Assembly (NCBI GenBank): GCA_023442465.1
Contig: JAEZZQ010000029.1
Span: forward strand, 1 to 63,059
Length of the DNA stretch: 63,059 bases
Direction of reading: 5' to 3'
Origin: Bacillota bacterium
GTDB taxonomy: Bacteria; Bacillota; Clostridia; Lachnospirales; Lachnospiraceae
Notes under the pieces: generated by a model
What the model was told of the DNA's origin: nothing
What the model saw: the letters and a program-made list of their open reading frames with translations, nothing else
The model's database searches: none
Shown here: positions 9,406 through 17,041 of the stretch, one piece after another
How the letters are laid out: each line of letters starts with the position of its first letter
How positions within the stretch are numbered: the first letter of the stretch is position 1
Program-made: the position numbers and the translations under genes

Positions 9406-9433
9406 CGTTACTGCGAACGGAGTGAACAGTAAC
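9406..9433 (+). repeat. Family B repeat fragment (right end)
   Basis: GTTACTGCGAACGGAGTG followed by AACAGTAAC matches the right 27 bases of the full copies at 10715 and 32738. Its ends GTTACTG/CAGTAAC are complementary. It lies 30 bases upstream of the DUF1015 gene, in its probable leader. Confidence 0.75.
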
Positions 9434-9462
9434 TATAAAACAATACTTGTGAGGATAAAAAA

Positions 9463-10698
9463 ATGGCGAAGATAAAACCCTTTAAAGCGATAAGGCCCCA
9501 AAAAGGATTGGAAGAGCATATAGCCGCTCTTCCCTATGATGTATACAATAGAGAAGAGGCGAAGCGGGAGGTGGATAGGGAACCGCTTTCTTTTTTGAGA
9601 GTGGATCGTGCGGAGACTCAGTTTGGAAGTGAAGTGGATACCTATGCCGATTGTGTTTATGAGAAGGCACATGAACTTCTGTGGAAGATGGTAGGGGACG
9701 GCGAGCTTGTAGAGGAGGAGAAAGACTGCTACTATGTATATGAACTGGTAATGGAAGGACGTTCGCAGATAGGTATTGCGGCTTGCGCTTCGGTGGATGA
9801 TTATCTTTCCCAGACGATAAAGAAACATGAAAATACGAGGGAGGATAAGGAAATAGACCGCATTCGTCATGTGGATGCGTGCAAGGCGCAGACGGGACCT
9901 ATATTCCTGGCTTATCGTTCCCATCCCGTTATTAGGGAGGAGATAAAAAGGGCAAGAGAAGGTGCCCCCCTTTACAACTTTACAGCGGTGGATGGTATTG
10001 CGCACAAAGTGTGGAAAATAGAGGAAGAAGAAGCGGTAGGCAGAATTAGAGGAGCGTTCGAAGAGGTAGAAAGCATTTATATCGCTGACGGACATCATCG
10101 CTGCGCCTCTGCCGTAAAAGTTTCTCTGAAAAGAAGAGCGGAAAATCCGGATTATACGGGTGAAGAGGAATTTAATTATTTTCTTTCGGTCTTATTTTCC
10201 GACGATCAGCTTATGATCATGGACTATAACCGCGTAGTTATGGATTTGAACGGACTTAGTGCTGAGGAATACTTGGAAAGGGTGGGGGAGTATTTTCATA
10301 TCGAGAAACGGGGAGCAACCCCTTATAGGCCGGAAGAAAAAGGAACTTTCGGTATGTACCTGGAAGAGGCATGGTATAAGCTTGAGGCAAGGGAGCTATA
10401 TACCGGGGAAGATCCGGTAGAGGCTTTGGATGTAGCGGTCATTCAGAACAGACTGTTATGTCCTGTACTGGGGATCGGCGATGCGAAGACCGATAAAAGG
10501 ATTGATTTCGTAGGAGGAATCCGTGGGCTCAAGGAGCTGGAGCGCAGAGTACATACCGATGCGAAAGTGGCGTTTTCCATGTATCCCACTTCCATCGGAG
10601 AACTGTTTGCGGTATCCGATGCAGGAATGCTGATGCCTCCTAAATCCACATGGTTTGAACCCAAGCTCAGGAGCGGCTTGTTTATTCATAAAATTTGA
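9463..10698 (+). CDS. DUF1015 family protein
   Basis: This 411-residue soluble protein matches DUF1015 by its start (KPFKAIRPQKG...AALPYDVYNREEA), the central YIADGHHRCASA motif (about residues 206-217) and the MYPTSIGELFAVSDAGMLMPPKSTWFEPK C-terminal region (given in part). Family knowledge: DUF1015 genes are frequently found beside serA and serC, as here. Inference: the DGHHR motif resembles the nucleotide/phosphate-binding GHxR of the ParB/sulfiredoxin fold, which includes free serine kinases, so a role in phosphoserine or serine metabolism is plausible. The function is not demonstrated by sequence. Confidence 0.88.
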   Translation: MAKIKPFKAIRPQKGLEEHIAALPYDVYNREEAKREVDREPLSFLRVDRAETQFGSEVDTYADCVYEKAHELLWKMVGDGELVEEEKDCYYVYELVMEGRSQIGIAACASVDDYLSQTIKKHENTREDKEIDRIRHVDACKAQTGPIFLAYRSHPVIREEIKRAREGAPLYNFTAVDGIAHKVWKIEEEEAVGRIRGAFEEVESIYIADGHHRCASAVKVSLKRRAENPDYTGEEEFNYFLSVLFSDDQLMIMDYNRVVMDLNGLSAEEYLERVGEYFHIEKRGATPYRPEEKGTFGMYLEEAWYKLEARELYTGEDPVEALDVAVIQNRLLCPVLGIGDAKTDKRIDFVGGIRGLKELERRVHTDAKVAFSMYPTSIGELFAVSDAGMLMPPKSTWFEPKLRSGLFIHKI

Positions 10699-10714
10699 AG
10701 GAAAAAGAGTAATG

Positions 10715-10863
10715 GTTACTGTTCACACAGTAGCTCAACACTTGCTGTTAAGCTGCGTAAGAACGTGATTCAAGAGATGATTTCTGCTTCGCGGAGTGAA
10801 TTGAAATGCAAAACTTTTGCATTGCAGAAATCATGCGTTGCTGAGAACGGAGTGAACAGTAAC
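10715..10863 (+). repeat. Family B palindromic repeat, full copy B1
   Basis: The 149-base element begins GTTACTGTTCAC and ends GTGAACAGTAAC, perfect 12-base terminal inverted repeats. Inside are a hairpin around CTTGC (arms ending TGTTAAGC) and a second one with TGATTTCTGC/GCAGAAATCA arms. It is non-coding and occupies most of the gap between the DUF1015 gene and glgB. A second full copy is at 32738. Confidence 0.85.
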
Positions 10864-10892
10864 GATTAATGTGAAAGCGAGGCATGGTATCT

Positions 10893-13394
10893 ATGAACAA
10901 TAAACTGTATAAGTTAATGAATTGGCCGAAAATAGAAGCTATAATTTATTCGGAGTCGGATAATCCCCATGAGATTTTGGGAGCGCATGCGGTAGGGAAC
11001 CATACGCTGGTTCAGGCGTTTTTTCCCGGAGCAAAGAGCGTTCTTATTCAGGACAAAAAGGATAAAAAGAGCTATGAAATGGAACTGGCCGATGGAGAAG
11101 GTTTTTTTGCAGCGCTGATACCGGGCAAGATACCCATGCAGTATGAATATATTGTAGAGGACGAAGAGGGAAAGTTAAAAAAAGTGAAGGATGCTTATAA
11201 CTTCGCACCTCAGATAGAAAAAAAGGATATGGATAAGTTCGCAGCCGGTATTCATTATACCGTTTATGAAAAGCTGGGAGCGCATCCGAAGAGATTGGAT
11301 GGAGTAAACGGTGTTTATTTTGCCGTATGGGCGCCGGGCGCGGTGCGGGTGAGCGCAGTGGGAGATTTCAACGATTGGGACGGTAGAGTCCATCAGATGC
11401 GCAGACTTGGAGATTCGGGCATTTTTGAGATTTTTGTTCCTGATGCGAAGGAGGGGCAGAATTACAAATATGAATTGAAGATAAAGGGTGGATTAACTTA
11501 TTTAAAGGCAGATCCTTATGCCTTTGGGCAGCAGCTTCGCCCGGATACGGCGTCCGTGATCCGGGGAGGAATGAGTTCTGAAAAAGGACGGTTCAAATGG
11601 GAGGACGCCCAATGGCTTGCACAGAGGAAGGAAAGACAGGGGCAGGATAAGCCCATTAGTATTTACGAGCTTTATCTCGGATCCTTTCGGGCAGGAGAGG
11701 ACGGCGGCTACCTAAATTATAAGGAACTGGCACCTCTTATCATCGAGTATGTGAAGCAGATGGGATATACTCATATCGAGCTTATGCCGGTAATGGAACA
11801 TCCCTTTGACGGCTCGTGGGGATATCAGGTAATCGGCTATTATGCGCCGACTTCCAGATACGGAACCAATGAGGACTTTATGTATTTTATGAATGAAATG
11901 CATAAGGCGGGCATCGGAGTAATCCTGGACTGGGTTCCGGCGCATTTTCCAAGGGATGTTCAAGGGCTTTCCAATTTCGACGGCACTTGCCTCTACGAGC
12001 ATCAGGACCCGAGAAGAGGTTATCATCCCCATTGGGGAACGCTTATCTATAATTATGGCAGGCCGCAGGTATCCAATTATTTGATTGCCAATGCACTGTT
12101 TTGGATAGAAAGATATCATGCAGACGGTATCCGCATGGATGCGGTGGCTTCCATGCTGTATCTGGATTACGGAAAAAGTGACGGACAGTGGCTCCCCAAT
12201 ATGTACGGAGGCCATGAGAATCTGGAAGCGATAGAATTCTTGAAACATTTGAATTCCATCGTAAAAAAAAGGGACGATGGAGTTTTGATGATTGCGGAAG
12301 AATCCACCGCGTGGCCTAAGGTTACGGGAGAAGTGGAGGATAATGGACTTGGTTTCGACATAAAATGGAATATGGGATGGATGAACGACTATCTTGGTTA
12401 TATCGCTTACGATCCGTATTTCAGAAATCACCACCATAATGAGCTTACTTTCAGCATGGTCTATGCGTACAGTGAAAAATTTATGCTTGTATTTTCCCAC
12501 GATGAGGTCGTACACGGAAAGGCGACGATGATAGGAAAAATGCCCGGAGAACTTAAGGAAAAGTTCGCCAATCTGAGGCTGACCTATGCCTATATGATGG
12601 TTCATCCGGGGAAAAAGCTGCTGTTCATGGGGCAGGATATTGCTGAATTCGATGAATGGAACGAGAAGCGTGAAGTGGAATGGGGGCTGCTGCAGTATGA
12701 CAGCCATAAAGGCATTCAAAATTTGGTAAAGACCTTAAATGAGCTGTATAAAAATTATCCGGCATTCTATAAGTGCGATGATTCCTGGGACGGATTCGAA
12801 TGGATCAATTGTATTTCTTCTAACGACTGCATGCTCGTTTTCATGCGTAAGTCGGAGGTGCCGGAGGACACCTTGGTAGTGATGGCTAATTTCGCCAATG
12901 TGCAAAGGGAGTATACCATCGGGGTTTCCCTTGAAGGAAAGTATAAAGAAATACTGAATACAGATGATGCGGCTTTCGGCGGAGAGGGTGTGGTCAATGG
13001 GGAATTAATCTGCTCCGAGCAGGAGGAATTCGACGGCAGGCCTTATTCTATTCAGGTAATAAGCGCGCCGCTGTCTGTAAGCGTATTCAGTTATATTCCT
13101 TATACTCCGGAGGAGGAGAAGGAAGCTGCGAGGAGAAAAGAGGAGAGAATCCGCAAAGAAAAAGAGGCGGCCCTTGAAAGAGAGCGTCAGGAGAGGATAG
13201 CAGCTCTGGAAAAAGAACGTCAGGAGAAGCAGGCGGAGGCTGAAAAAGCTTTAGAGGAGGCAAAAGAAGCTAAGGAGCGTGCGGAGCGGATGCTGAAAGC
13301 CGCGGAAGAAGCGCGTCTGGAAGAGGAAAGAGTCCGCAGCGGAGGCAAAGGACGTATTGTTTTGACAGAGAAGAAACCGGGAAAGAAAAAGTAG
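10893..13394 (+). CDS. glgB: 1,4-alpha-glucan branching enzyme with charged C-terminal extension
   Basis: It introduces alpha-1,6 branches into glycogen. An N-terminal domain and CBM48 (around YFAVWAPGAVRVSAVGDFNDW) precede the GH13 catalytic barrel. The nucleophile is Asp about 416 in GIRMDAVASM, the acid/base Glu about 469 in IAEESTAW, and the third acid is in SHDEVVHGK. The ATG at 10893 has a better-spaced GCGAGG site than the in-frame ATG at 10884. The last about 100 residues form an unusual Glu/Lys/Arg/Ala-rich single helix or coiled coil ending GKGRIVLTEKKPGKKK. No other glg gene is adjacent. Confidence 0.95.
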   Translation: MNNKLYKLMNWPKIEAIIYSESDNPHEILGAHAVGNHTLVQAFFPGAKSVLIQDKKDKKSYEMELADGEGFFAALIPGKIPMQYEYIVEDEEGKLKKVKDAYNFAPQIEKKDMDKFAAGIHYTVYEKLGAHPKRLDGVNGVYFAVWAPGAVRVSAVGDFNDWDGRVHQMRRLGDSGIFEIFVPDAKEGQNYKYELKIKGGLTYLKADPYAFGQQLRPDTASVIRGGMSSEKGRFKWEDAQWLAQRKERQGQDKPISIYELYLGSFRAGEDGGYLNYKELAPLIIEYVKQMGYTHIELMPVMEHPFDGSWGYQVIGYYAPTSRYGTNEDFMYFMNEMHKAGIGVILDWVPAHFPRDVQGLSNFDGTCLYEHQDPRRGYHPHWGTLIYNYGRPQVSNYLIANALFWIERYHADGIRMDAVASMLYLDYGKSDGQWLPNMYGGHENLEAIEFLKHLNSIVKKRDDGVLMIAEESTAWPKVTGEVEDNGLGFDIKWNMGWMNDYLGYIAYDPYFRNHHHNELTFSMVYAYSEKFMLVFSHDEVVHGKATMIGKMPGELKEKFANLRLTYAYMMVHPGKKLLFMGQDIAEFDEWNEKREVEWGLLQYDSHKGIQNLVKTLNELYKNYPAFYKCDDSWDGFEWINCISSNDCMLVFMRKSEVPEDTLVVMANFANVQREYTIGVSLEGKYKEILNTDDAAFGGEGVVNGELICSEQEEFDGRPYSIQVISAPLSVSVFSYIPYTPEEEKEAARRKEERIRKEKEAALERERQERIAALEKERQEKQAEAEKALEEAKEAKERAERMLKAAEEARLEEERVRSGGKGRIVLTEKKPGKKK

Positions 13395-13407
13395 GTAGGA
13401 AATGTAT

Positions 13408-14316
13408 ATGTATATGGATTATTTGAAGGTTTTGACATCTTTTACGACAGAGGAGCCTATCGATATAGGTGTAATTGAGAAGTTCCTTCATGAGCTGCCG
13501 GATAAGGCATTACATTTAGGCACGAGGGTGCTGCTTTCTATCGTAGTTCTTCTTGTGGGGATACAGCTTATTAAGCTGATCCGCAAGATCATAAAGAAGT
13601 CTCTGAGGAGAGGGAACGTGGATATCGGGGTAGTGCAGTTCATCGATTCCTTCTTAAAGGCATCCTTGTACGCGGTACTGATTATAACCATTGCATCGGG
13701 ATTCGGGCTGGATGCGGCGAGTATACTGGCGTTGTTAGGCTCAGCCGGTGTGGCCATCGGTCTCGCCATTCAGGGAAGCTTGTCTAACTTTGTGGGAGGA
13801 GTACTCATTTTACTGCTGAAGCCCTTTAAGGTGGGAGACTACATTAAGGAAGATTCCAGAGGCAATGAAGGTGTTGTAAAGGAAATAGAATTGTTCTATA
13901 CGAAGCTTACGACTTCGGACAATAAGGTCATCGTGCTTCCAAACGGTACGCTTGCTAATTCCAGTCTGACGAATGTAACCGCATGCGATAACCGACGGAT
14001 GGATATTGTTGTAAAGATATCCTACGATGCGGATATCAGGAAAGCGAAGGCAGTATTGCAGAAGGTTCTGGACGAAGATGCAGCGGTCTTAAAGGAAGAA
14101 GAGCATTTCGTCTATATCAGCGAGCTGGGAGATTTCAGTGTAAATGTGGGAATAAGGTGCTGGTTTTCCATGGAGGATTTCTGGGCTGGTAAGTGGCGGA
14201 TAACGGAAAATATCAAATATGCGCTGGACGAAGCAGGAATAAGCATACCGTCTTCTCAGATGGACGTGTATGTGAAGGAGGAAATTGCCTCTAAGGATGA
14301 AATTAAAAAACAATAG
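13408..14316 (+). CDS. MscS-family mechanosensitive ion channel
   Basis: This small-conductance channel opens under membrane tension to release solutes. The protein has about 302 residues, with membrane segments near 38-58, 76-98 and the pore-lining helix with the Gly/Ala-rich SILALLGSAGVAIGLAIQGS. The MscS beta domain follows (VLPNGTLANSSLTN) and then an alpha/beta C-terminal domain. Of the in-frame ATGs at 13402, 13408 and 13414, the AGGTAGGA site at 13393-13400 favours 13408. It starts 13 bases after glgB and is probably co-transcribed. Confidence 0.93.
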   Translation: MYMDYLKVLTSFTTEEPIDIGVIEKFLHELPDKALHLGTRVLLSIVVLLVGIQLIKLIRKIIKKSLRRGNVDIGVVQFIDSFLKASLYAVLIITIASGFGLDAASILALLGSAGVAIGLAIQGSLSNFVGGVLILLLKPFKVGDYIKEDSRGNEGVVKEIELFYTKLTTSDNKVIVLPNGTLANSSLTNVTACDNRRMDIVVKISYDADIRKAKAVLQKVLDEDAAVLKEEEHFVYISELGDFSVNVGIRCWFSMEDFWAGKWRITENIKYALDEAGISIPSSQMDVYVKEEIASKDEIKKQ

Positions 14317-14362
14317 AAAAAAGTCGTAAAAACAAAAAAGTTTAAAAAAGGATATTTTTATC

Positions 14363-14391
14363 TTGCCAAAAATGTCATTAGCCTTTATAAT
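14363..14391 (+). promoter_or_regulatory. Promoter of tRNA-Thr
   Basis: TTGCCA and TATAAT are spaced 17 bases apart, with the -10 box ending 30 bases before the mature tRNA 5' end. This is the expected arrangement for a stand-alone tRNA gene. Confidence 0.8.
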
Positions 14392-14421
14392 AGCATTTGT
14401 CGGTATCGCAGATGCCGGATT

Positions 14422-14494
<73 letters not shown>

Positions 14495-14574
14495 TGGATT
14501 AAGAAATCCGGAAATAGGCATATTTCTCAGATGAGAGGTATGCTTTTTTCTATGGAGTTGGCAGGTGATGAGCA

Positions 14575-15930
14575 ATGAAACTAAAATTTTTAAGTCAGAA
14601 TATGGAACAAAGAAGGGATATGATATTGAAGGGAAATGTAGTTCCCACGATTTTAATGCTGTCTCTTCCCTCGCTTATGATGGGCTTGGTGCAATCGCTG
14701 ATACCGGTTATCGATGGACTGTTCCTAAATAATCTGGTAGGTACCACGGCAGCCAGTGCCGTAACCTATTGTACTCCGGTGGTAAATATGACAACAGCTC
14801 TTTCTCAGGGGCTCAGTGTTGCCGGAATGGCGATTATAGGCCAGGCCAACGGCAGAGGGGATTTTAAAGGGAGCAGGAGCACTACAATACAGCTGATTAT
14901 TTTTGCCTTTATACTCGGAATTGTTTTGGCTCCTTTGCTGGTGGTAGTGGCATTCGGATTGTCCGGTCATGTAAATCAGGAAATTGCACATAATGTTTTC
15001 GTCTATATATCATTAAATGCGCTGGTCATTCCTTTTTCTTTTTTGGAATCCATCTATAACGCTATTAAAAATGCAAACGGCAAGCCGGAGGATTCCTTCA
15101 TACGCATGATTATCATGCTGATTCTCAAGATTGTGTTTAACACTCTCTTTATCTACGTGTTGCATTGGGGACTTGTGGGCTCGGTAATCGCATCCTTAGC
15201 TTCCAATGTTTTGATTACCTTCTGGATGTTTTATGAGCTGTTCCTTAAGAAAAACGGCGACAGATTGGAAATGCGGGGATTTCACTTCGACCATAGGATC
15301 ATTAAAAAGCTGTTGTATATTGGCTTTCCGTCCATGCTTTCAAGCCTGATGCTGAATCTGGGTTTCTTTCTGATCAACAATGAAGTGGAGAAGTATGGTT
15401 CCATTGTGCTAAACGGACAAGGGATTGCAAATAGCATTACCTCTGTCTGCTTTATTCTTCCATCCTCCTTTGCGTCGGCAATCACTACCATGGTGAGTAT
15501 GAACGTAGGAGCGATGCAGGTAAAAAGGGCGAAGTATTCCTGCCTGATCGGCTGTATTGTCAGCGCCATAACTGCGGCTGTACTTATCGCCATAGTAGTG
15601 CCGTTGTCCTCGTACTTGACGATATTGTTTACCAGAGAAGCGCAGGTGCTCGAGGTAGCGAACAAAGCGCTTCATATTTATACCTATTCCGTAATAGGAT
15701 TTGGTGTCTGTATGGTGGAACAGGGAGCCTTCATAGGTTTAGGCAAGACAAAGATTACTCTTGTAATGAGTATCTTGCGAGTATGGCTGCTGCGTTATAT
15801 TTTTATACTTGCCACAGAGTCGTATTTAAGCTATTATTCCGTATTTTGGGGGAATCTTTTTTCTAATTATGCGGCGGCCCTTATCACGACCATACTGATA
15901 CTTAGGGTGAGCTGGGAGTCCGATATTTAA
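14575..15930 (+). CDS. MATE family efflux transporter
   Basis: It is predicted to export drugs or metabolites in exchange for Na+ or H+. The 451-residue protein has about 12 membrane segments in two halves. The first half opens with GNVVPTILMLSLPSLMMGLVQ, of which PxxxMLSLP is typical, followed by the IDGLFLNNLVG segment; the second half repeats the topology from about residue 235. The ribosome site is weak (AGGTGATGAGC) just before the ATG. It stands alone after tRNA-Thr. The substrate cannot be inferred. Confidence 0.92.
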   Translation: MKLKFLSQNMEQRRDMILKGNVVPTILMLSLPSLMMGLVQSLIPVIDGLFLNNLVGTTAASAVTYCTPVVNMTTALSQGLSVAGMAIIGQANGRGDFKGSRSTTIQLIIFAFILGIVLAPLLVVVAFGLSGHVNQEIAHNVFVYISLNALVIPFSFLESIYNAIKNANGKPEDSFIRMIIMLILKIVFNTLFIYVLHWGLVGSVIASLASNVLITFWMFYELFLKKNGDRLEMRGFHFDHRIIKKLLYIGFPSMLSSLMLNLGFFLINNEVEKYGSIVLNGQGIANSITSVCFILPSSFASAITTMVSMNVGAMQVKRAKYSCLIGCIVSAITAAVLIAIVVPLSSYLTILFTREAQVLEVANKALHIYTYSVIGFGVCMVEQGAFIGLGKTKITLVMSILRVWLLRYIFILATESYLSYYSVFWGNLFSNYAAALITTILILRVSWESDI

Positions 15931-16028
15931 CGTGCTGAAGTATTTGGTTATCATTCGGCCTTCAATAACGAGGGATATTCTTTGTAAGCAAAATAGTAAC
16001 AGAATATGCAAATCGTTTACAAAAGTAC

Positions 16029-16057
16029 TTGACAGGACAAAATAAAAAATCTATAAT
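16029..16057 (+). promoter_or_regulatory. Promoter of the zinc-uptake operon
   Basis: TTGACA (16029-16034) and TATAAT (16052-16057) are both perfect consensus boxes with 17-base spacing. A palindromic operator starts 5 bases after the -10 box. Confidence 0.85.
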
Positions 16058-16061
16058 TTAA

Positions 16062-16082
16062 AAATGCAAAAGATTTGCATTT
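16062..16082. promoter_or_regulatory. Candidate Zur-type operator (9-3-9 palindrome)
   Basis: AAATGCAAA-AGA-TTTGCATTT is a perfect inverted repeat spanning the expected transcription start. Bound repressor would block initiation. The downstream gene encodes a Fur-family regulator and the operon imports zinc, so autoregulated zinc repression is the natural reading. The half-site is not the textbook Bacillus Zur box, so this is inference. Confidence 0.7.
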
Positions 16083-16096
16083 TGAGGTGAAGAGCC

Positions 16097-16507
16097 ATGC
16101 AAAAAAATTATAATACAAAATGTAAGACGGCTATTATGGAATATTTACAGGAAAATAAGGAACATGGTTTTTGTGCTGCCGATATATATTCTTATATGAA
16201 GAAGAATGATATATTGGTAAATCTGGCTACTATATACAGAAATCTGGATAAGCTGACCGATAGCGGAATCGTGCTGAAATATAAGACAGCGGAGAACGAA
16301 AGCAGCCTGTATCAATATTCCGGACCTCGTGCGAATTGTCTTGGGCATGTTCATATGCAGTGCAGAGGCTGCAGTAAAATTCTCCATTTGGACTGCGATT
16401 TTATGAGTGAGATTACGGAGCATCTGCTGGAGCATCATGGATTTGAACTGGAATGTGCGGGTTCAGTATTGATAGGATTATGTAACGAGTGCAGGCTTGA
16501 CGATTGA
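16097..16507 (+). CDS. Fur-family metalloregulator, probably Zur-like
   Basis: The 136-residue protein has an N-terminal winged helix (residues about 1-80, with NLATIYRNLDKLTDSGIVLK as recognition region) and a C-terminal dimerisation/metal domain. Cys pairs CRGC and CNEC form the structural zinc site, and the HVHMQC and HHGFELE stretches supply regulatory-site ligands. Family members repress metal uptake or respond to peroxide. Location at the head of a znuABC-like operon behind a palindromic operator argues for zinc (Zur). PerR or Fur identity cannot be excluded from sequence. Confidence 0.9.
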   Translation: MQKNYNTKCKTAIMEYLQENKEHGFCAADIYSYMKKNDILVNLATIYRNLDKLTDSGIVLKYKTAENESSLYQYSGPRANCLGHVHMQCRGCSKILHLDCDFMSEITEHLLEHHGFELECAGSVLIGLCNECRLDD

Positions 16508-16525
16508 TTTAGGAACGGAGGCAGG

Positions 16526-16825
16526 ATGATGAAGGCAAGAGATAGGGTATTTTCCATAGTTTGTACTCTGGCTTTATTAATTTGCCTGCTTTTTTCTTAC
16601 GAGTATGTTGTTTCAAATACACAGCATGACTGCTCCGGCAAGGACTGTGCTGTATGTATACAGCTGGAGGCGGCCGTACACTTCATTTCAAGTATAAAGA
16701 TTCTTCCCATACTATCGTTTATTGCGATAGTTCTTTGCGTATTCACGCGAATTTACGCGGTTTCAGAGAGGTCTGTCTGCGTAAGAAATACCCTTGTTTT
16801 ACTGAAGGTAGAATTACTGAATTGA
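16526..16825 (+). CDS. Small two-helix membrane protein with Cys-rich loop
   Basis: This 99-residue protein has two hydrophobic segments (about 8-28 and 56-75) separated by the loop QHDCSGKDCAVC, a His/Cys cluster that could bind metal. It starts 18 bases after the regulator stop, behind GGAGGCAGG. Similar small membrane proteins with an HxCxGxxCxxC-like loop occur in clostridial metal-transport operons. A role in zinc handling or transporter assembly is inference from position. No named family is assigned. Confidence 0.75.
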   Translation: MMKARDRVFSIVCTLALLICLLFSYEYVVSNTQHDCSGKDCAVCIQLEAAVHFISSIKILPILSFIAIVLCVFTRIYAVSERSVCVRNTLVLLKVELLN

Positions 16826-16846
16826 TTTCATAAGAAAAAGCGATTT

Positions 16847-17027
16847 CGCCAAGAACGCTTGGCGTTATTTGTGTATCGATTTTTAATATGGAGGCTGGTG
16901 TGAGATGTAATTTTCACACTGAAATTTGTTCTTGCGTCCAAATTCGCAGGCGCCGGAAACATGGGGGATTAGGTTGAAAAATAAAAGATTTTTCAACATC
17001 CTGATTTATACGTGTGCTAAAGCACAC
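16847..17027 (+). promoter_or_regulatory. Structured intercistronic leader before znuA
   Basis: Four hairpins lie in the 216-base gap upstream of znuA: CGCCAAG/CTTGGCG (16847-16864), GTGTGA/TCACAC (16898-16919), the perfect 10-base GTTGAAAAAT/ATTTTTCAAC (16973-16997), and GTGTGCT/AGCACAC (17012-17027), which ends a few bases before the ribosome site. The first, followed by TTATTT, could be a weak terminator that lowers or conditions znuABC expression. No known riboswitch was recognised. Confidence 0.45.
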
Positions 17028-17041
17028 AGATAGGAGTTATT

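Noticed and set aside
11712..12719. 335-codon open frame on the minus strand inside glgB
   Set aside because: It overlaps the catalytic barrel of GlgB completely, its translation looks unlike a folded protein, and there is no promoter or ribosome site.
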